Below, piece by piece: positions 6,265 through 8,602 of a stretch of 8,602 bases of DNA. The position numbers and the translations under genes are program-made. The DNA is taken from the NCBI GenBank assembly GCA_030950975.1, contig JAUZQL010000349.1, forward strand, positions 1-8,602, given 5' to 3'. Every line of letters begins with the position of its first letter. The first letter of the stretch is position 1. This stretch comes from Mariprofundaceae bacterium. GTDB lineage: Bacteria > Pseudomonadota > Zetaproteobacteria > Mariprofundales > Mariprofundaceae. The notes below the pieces were generated by a model. The model made no database searches. It was given only the letters and a program-made list of their open reading frames with translations, and was not told the origin of the DNA.

Positions 6265-6921
6265 TTAAAACCTTTTTGCCAGTGTCGTCATGACCTTAGA
6301 TGTGAGCTTCATTAAACCTTGAATGGGCTTCGGCAATTCAGCTGCGCCCAAATGTTCTGCCAAATTCGCATGACCTTGCTCATCTTCACGCATCTGGGTC
6401 ACAATGGCTCGGCTACGCGCATCCTGTTCAGGCAATGTTTGCAAATGGCTTTCAAGATGACGCACGACTTGATGTTCTGTTTCAGCTAAAAATCCCAAGT
6501 TCCAACGATCACCTACGACCCCTGCAGTCACGCCCATCACAAATGAACCTGCATACCAAAAAGGATCGAGTTTGGAAGGCTGTTCACCCAATTCATCCAA
6601 ACGGCTGCGACACCAATTCAAATGATCACTTTCTTCCACCGAAGCTGTCTGTAATTTACAAGCAATTGAATCATCACGAGCCATCATACTTTGCCCTTGA
6701 TACAAGGCCTGCGCTGCCATTTCACCCGCATGATTGACTCGCATCAAAGCTGCGGACTGTTGTTTATCTTTCTCCGACAACCCACCTTCATCAACATCCT
6801 TTGCTGGATAATCCCGTTGTGTTTCATGACGTAAAAAAATATTTTTTAACGCAATATCCACATGCCCAATCCATTGATCTGATAAATCATAGGAGCGGAG
6901 TGGTTGATTATTTGCTGACAT
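6265..6921 (-). CDS. coq7: 2-polyprenyl-3-methyl-6-methoxy-1,4-benzoquinone monooxygenase (demethoxyubiquinone hydroxylase)
   Basis: Membrane-associated di-iron hydroxylase that adds the last ring hydroxyl in aerobic ubiquinone synthesis. Its presence implies ubiquinone and oxygen use. The ferritin-like ligand set is visible (counting from MSANNQ): Glu67 in MRVNHAGEMAAQALY, E97-x-x-H100 in EESDHLNW, Glu in GFLAETEHQV (147-149), and E181-x-x-H184 in DEQGHANLAEHLGA. The ending LPKPIQGLMKLTSKVMT resembles gamma/betaproteobacterial Coq7. I choose the ATG at 6921 (218 residues): AAGGGA lies 6 nt before it but directly abuts the other ATG at 6927. The start lies 14 nt inside the end of the LOG gene, so these are translated from one message. 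UbiF, a flavin enzyme doing the same step, is ruled out by the di-iron motifs. Confidence 0.96.
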   Translation of the reverse strand: MSANNQPLRSYDLSDQWIGHVDIALKNIFLRHETQRDYPAKDVDEGGLSEKDKQQSAALMRVNHAGEMAAQALYQGQSMMARDDSIACKLQTASVEESDHLNWCRSRLDELGEQPSKLDPFWYAGSFVMGVTAGVVGDRWNLGFLAETEHQVVRHLESHLQTLPEQDARSRAIVTQMREDEQGHANLAEHLGAAELPKPIQGLMKLTSKVMTTLAKRF

Positions 6922-7951
6922 GTTCATTCCCTTGCGCTTGGTATAGCGAATTAATGCGACGAATCATTTGCGGTAACATATTCATACGATGCTGATCCAA
7001 TTGCATGCGTAAGCGTGGCAAATGTTGATAACATTCATCATCGTTATGCGGCCATGCGAATACTTGCTCAATGCTTCCAGCCGATAATACATCGGTAAAC
7101 TCTGCATTTAGCTGTTCAAGTGAGCCTTCTGATAATGGATTTAACAAACGCAATAAAATCCAATGATCGACATAACGAAAACTATGATAATTGATATAAA
7201 AATCACGAATATGCGCTGTCGCCGCCTCAATCGAATCGGTATGAAACATCAGCGATGAATCTTCTGAACCAATCAAACCATCATGGGTTAAGCGGCGTAC
7301 CCATGAATGCATAAAAGGCCCCCAAAAATCCTGATTGGGTGCTTCCAAAAGTACCACAGGCATCGGCGGATTACGGCCTGTCTGCAACAAGGTTAAGGTC
7401 TCAAAACCTTCATCTAAGGTACCAAAACCACCGGGGGTTAACACCACCGCATCACTTTCTTTTAGGAAAAATAGTTTTCGTGTGAAAAAATACTGGCAAT
7501 CAAAATGCCTTGATGTGCCATAAACGACATCGTTGGCATGTTGCTCCATCGGCAAATGAATACCAATACCAAACGAGCGTTTTGAACCTGCTCCCTCATT
7601 GGCTGCTTCCATCATCCCTGGTCCACCACCTGTAATGACCATAAAACCTTCATCACTGATGGCTTTGGCAAAATCACGGGTATGTTGGTATCGAGGGTCA
7701 TCCTTAGGAATCCTTGCCGAACCAAAAATACTCACTTTACGCCACGCTTGGTACGGCTTAAATATATCCAAACCTTGACGCATCTCTTTCATCAAACGCG
7801 CCATCATCTTCACATCACGTTGACTATGTTCTTCACGCAAGAGTTTCAAGGTTTCCTTCAAAATACGTCGTTTATAAGGTTCATGATCCTGCATCGCTTT
7901 CATGATTTCTTGCAAAAAAGCTTCACTTTCTTCGACATATTCTTTTTTCAT
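6908..7951 (-). CDS. Extended LOG-family nucleotide-binding protein
   Basis: LOG-family Rossmann-fold protein, 347 residues. The core (about 71-255) carries the signatures ITGGGPGMMEAANEGA (106-121) and TPGGFGTLDEGFE (172-184). Arg158 (in FFTRKLFF) and Glu181 are spaced 23 residues apart, as are the catalytic Arg and Glu of characterised LOG phosphoribohydrolases, so the ribose-phosphate cleavage site appears intact. Short LOG proteins are about 180-200 residues. This one adds a charged helical N-terminus (1-70) and a C-terminal region of about 90 residues containing FYINYHSFRYVDHWILLRLL (251-270), a form I recall from other proteobacteria. Its substrate (AMP, other nucleoside monophosphates, or cytokinin precursors) cannot be told from sequence. 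The start ATG directly follows the OmpA-gene stop (TAAATG), with GAGGTG about 5 nt upstream. PpnN is an alternative relative but is longer (about 450). Confidence 0.88.
   Translation of the reverse strand: MKKEYVEESEAFLQEIMKAMQDHEPYKRRILKETLKLLREEHSQRDVKMMARLMKEMRQGLDIFKPYQAWRKVSIFGSARIPKDDPRYQHTRDFAKAISDEGFMVITGGGPGMMEAANEGAGSKRSFGIGIHLPMEQHANDVVYGTSRHFDCQYFFTRKLFFLKESDAVVLTPGGFGTLDEGFETLTLLQTGRNPPMPVVLLEAPNQDFWGPFMHSWVRRLTHDGLIGSEDSSLMFHTDSIEAATAHIRDFYINYHSFRYVDHWILLRLLNPLSEGSLEQLNAEFTDVLSAGSIEQVFAWPHNDDECYQHLPRLRMQLDQHRMNMLPQMIRRINSLYQAQGNEHVSK
6928..6933 (-). promoter_or_regulatory. Ribosome binding site of coq7, inside the LOG gene
   Basis: AAGGGA on the minus strand touches the ATG at 6927 but is 6 nt from the ATG at 6921, which favours the shorter Coq7 (MSANNQ). 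It lies in the last codons of the LOG gene. Confidence 0.65.
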
Positions 7952-8602
7952 TTATTCACCTCGTGCTTCGATGACCACATCAATACGGCGATTCATTTCA
8001 CGCCCTTTCGCATATTCATTGCTGGCAATGGGATGTACTTCACCATAACCCAATGCTTTGATACTTGCCGCATCCACACCCGCAGCGATTAAAAAGTCAC
8101 GCACTGATTCCGCTCGTTGCAACGAAAGCTGTTGATTTTCTTTCGCATCACCCAAACTATCTGTATGCCCTTCAATACGAAACGTTCGATCACCATAAAT
8201 ATCCATCGCTTCTTTCAAACGCCCCAATAAATCAAAGTATCGAGCATTAAGCTTCGTTTCACCTGAACCAAAGTTCAACATACCCAAACGAATCAATAAA
8301 GACCCATCTAAATTCACAATGATTTGCACACCTTTTTCAGGAAACAAAGCACGCAAACGTTTTTGACGTTTTAGTTCAAAGGTTTCTCGCTCTAATTTGG
8401 CACGAAAAGCATCTTTCATATCGCCCAACTGCCTATTTTTTTCTAATAGTAATGTGGCTTGAAGTTGCGCTAACGCTTGTTTTTTATCTTCTTTACACGC
8501 CTGTTTGGAAGATAATAAACGATGTTTAGCATCGATACTTTGCTGTTGAAGTTTCGTTTGTAGTTGATGTACCGCTTTCACCAAAGCTTGCGTGCTATAA
8601 TC
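7952..8602 (-). CDS. Coiled-coil protein with C-terminal OmpA peptidoglycan-binding domain (5' end beyond window)
   Basis: The C-terminal 216 codons are visible. The frame stays open to base 8602, so a TTG at 8584 is not the real start. Residues about 1-95 of the visible part are rich in Lys, Gln, Glu, Arg and Leu and look like a long helix or coiled coil. The rest is an OmpA-like domain: LGMLNFGSGETKLN, then FRIEGHTDSLGDAKENQQLS with the GHTD motif, LQRAESVRDFL, and LGYGEVHPIASNEYAKGREMNRRIDVVI. The Asp and Arg of these motifs bind diaminopimelate in peptidoglycan. No membrane segment or barrel strand is visible, so the domain probably anchors an envelope protein to the cell wall, but the N-terminus is needed to say which (lipoprotein, inner-membrane or secreted). 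It is the first visible gene of the cluster, and its TAA abuts the LOG start. Confidence 0.85.
   Translation of the reverse strand, partial: DYSTQALVKAVHQLQTKLQQQSIDAKHRLLSSKQACKEDKKQALAQLQATLLLEKNRQLGDMKDAFRAKLERETFELKRQKRLRALFPEKGVQIIVNLDGSLLIRLGMLNFGSGETKLNARYFDLLGRLKEAMDIYGDRTFRIEGHTDSLGDAKENQQLSLQRAESVRDFLIAAGVDAASIKALGYGEVHPIASNEYAKGREMNRRIDVVIEARGE

Noticed and set aside
7682..8092. Plus-strand open frame of 136 codons
   Set aside because: Opposite the start of the LOG gene and the OmpA-domain gene; Phe/His-rich composition is what the complement of Lys/Glu/Met-rich coding gives.
8582..8584. TTG as the start of the OmpA-domain gene
   Set aside because: The frame is open to the window edge and no ribosome site precedes the TTG; the gene is simply cut by the window.

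Overview
The window reads as one co-oriented stretch of chromosomal genes, all on the minus strand. In transcription order (right to left) they are: a partial OmpA-domain protein, a LOG-family nucleotide-binding protein, coq7, trmL, pgsA, a SPOUT-type RNA methyltransferase (Methyltrn_RNA_4 family, PF09936), rplS, then a terminator, then glyA, an nrdR remnant, leuB, asd and the 5' part of fimV. Every complete gene has its family's key motifs. There is no IS element, CRISPR array, tRNA, rRNA or phage gene, and no gene-free stretch longer than about 150 bp.

The organism is a Gram-negative ubiquinone-using proteobacterium (Coq7, OmpA domain, FimV with signal peptide) with moderate to low GC by eye. 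The order leuB-asd-fimV is the gammaproteobacterial arrangement. A PF09936 methyltransferase directly upstream of rplS is better known from deltaproteobacteria and Aquificae. This mixture fits a deep-branching lineage such as Zetaproteobacteria, or an unusual gammaproteobacterium. That placement is an inference; the sequence alone does not settle it.

Right block (4266-8602): the genes are packed as an operon. The OmpA gene stop abuts the LOG start (TAAATG), coq7 overlaps the LOG gene by 14 nt, trmL follows coq7 after 4 nt, pgsA follows after 41 nt, the SPOUT gene overlaps pgsA by ATGA, and rplS follows 14 nt later. The products cover ubiquinone synthesis, phospholipid synthesis, tRNA/rRNA modification and the ribosome. 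A perfect 8-bp stem with T-runs on both sides (about 4198-4230) closes this block.

Left block (1-4165): glyA (serine/glycine and one-carbon metabolism), leuB (leucine synthesis), asd (aspartate-family amino acids and diaminopimelate) and fimV (polar assembly protein) run in one direction. leuB and asd are joined by an ATGA overlap. Between glyA and leuB lies about 45 codons recognisable as the C-terminal end of the repressor NrdR, without its zinc ribbon or most of its ATP-cone. This remnant ends in a TGATG overlap with leuB and is the most notable oddity here.

I found no convincing new multi-gene system. The items worth following up are the nrdR remnant, the trmD-less SPOUT/rplS arrangement, and the poorly characterised extended LOG and coiled-coil/OmpA pair.
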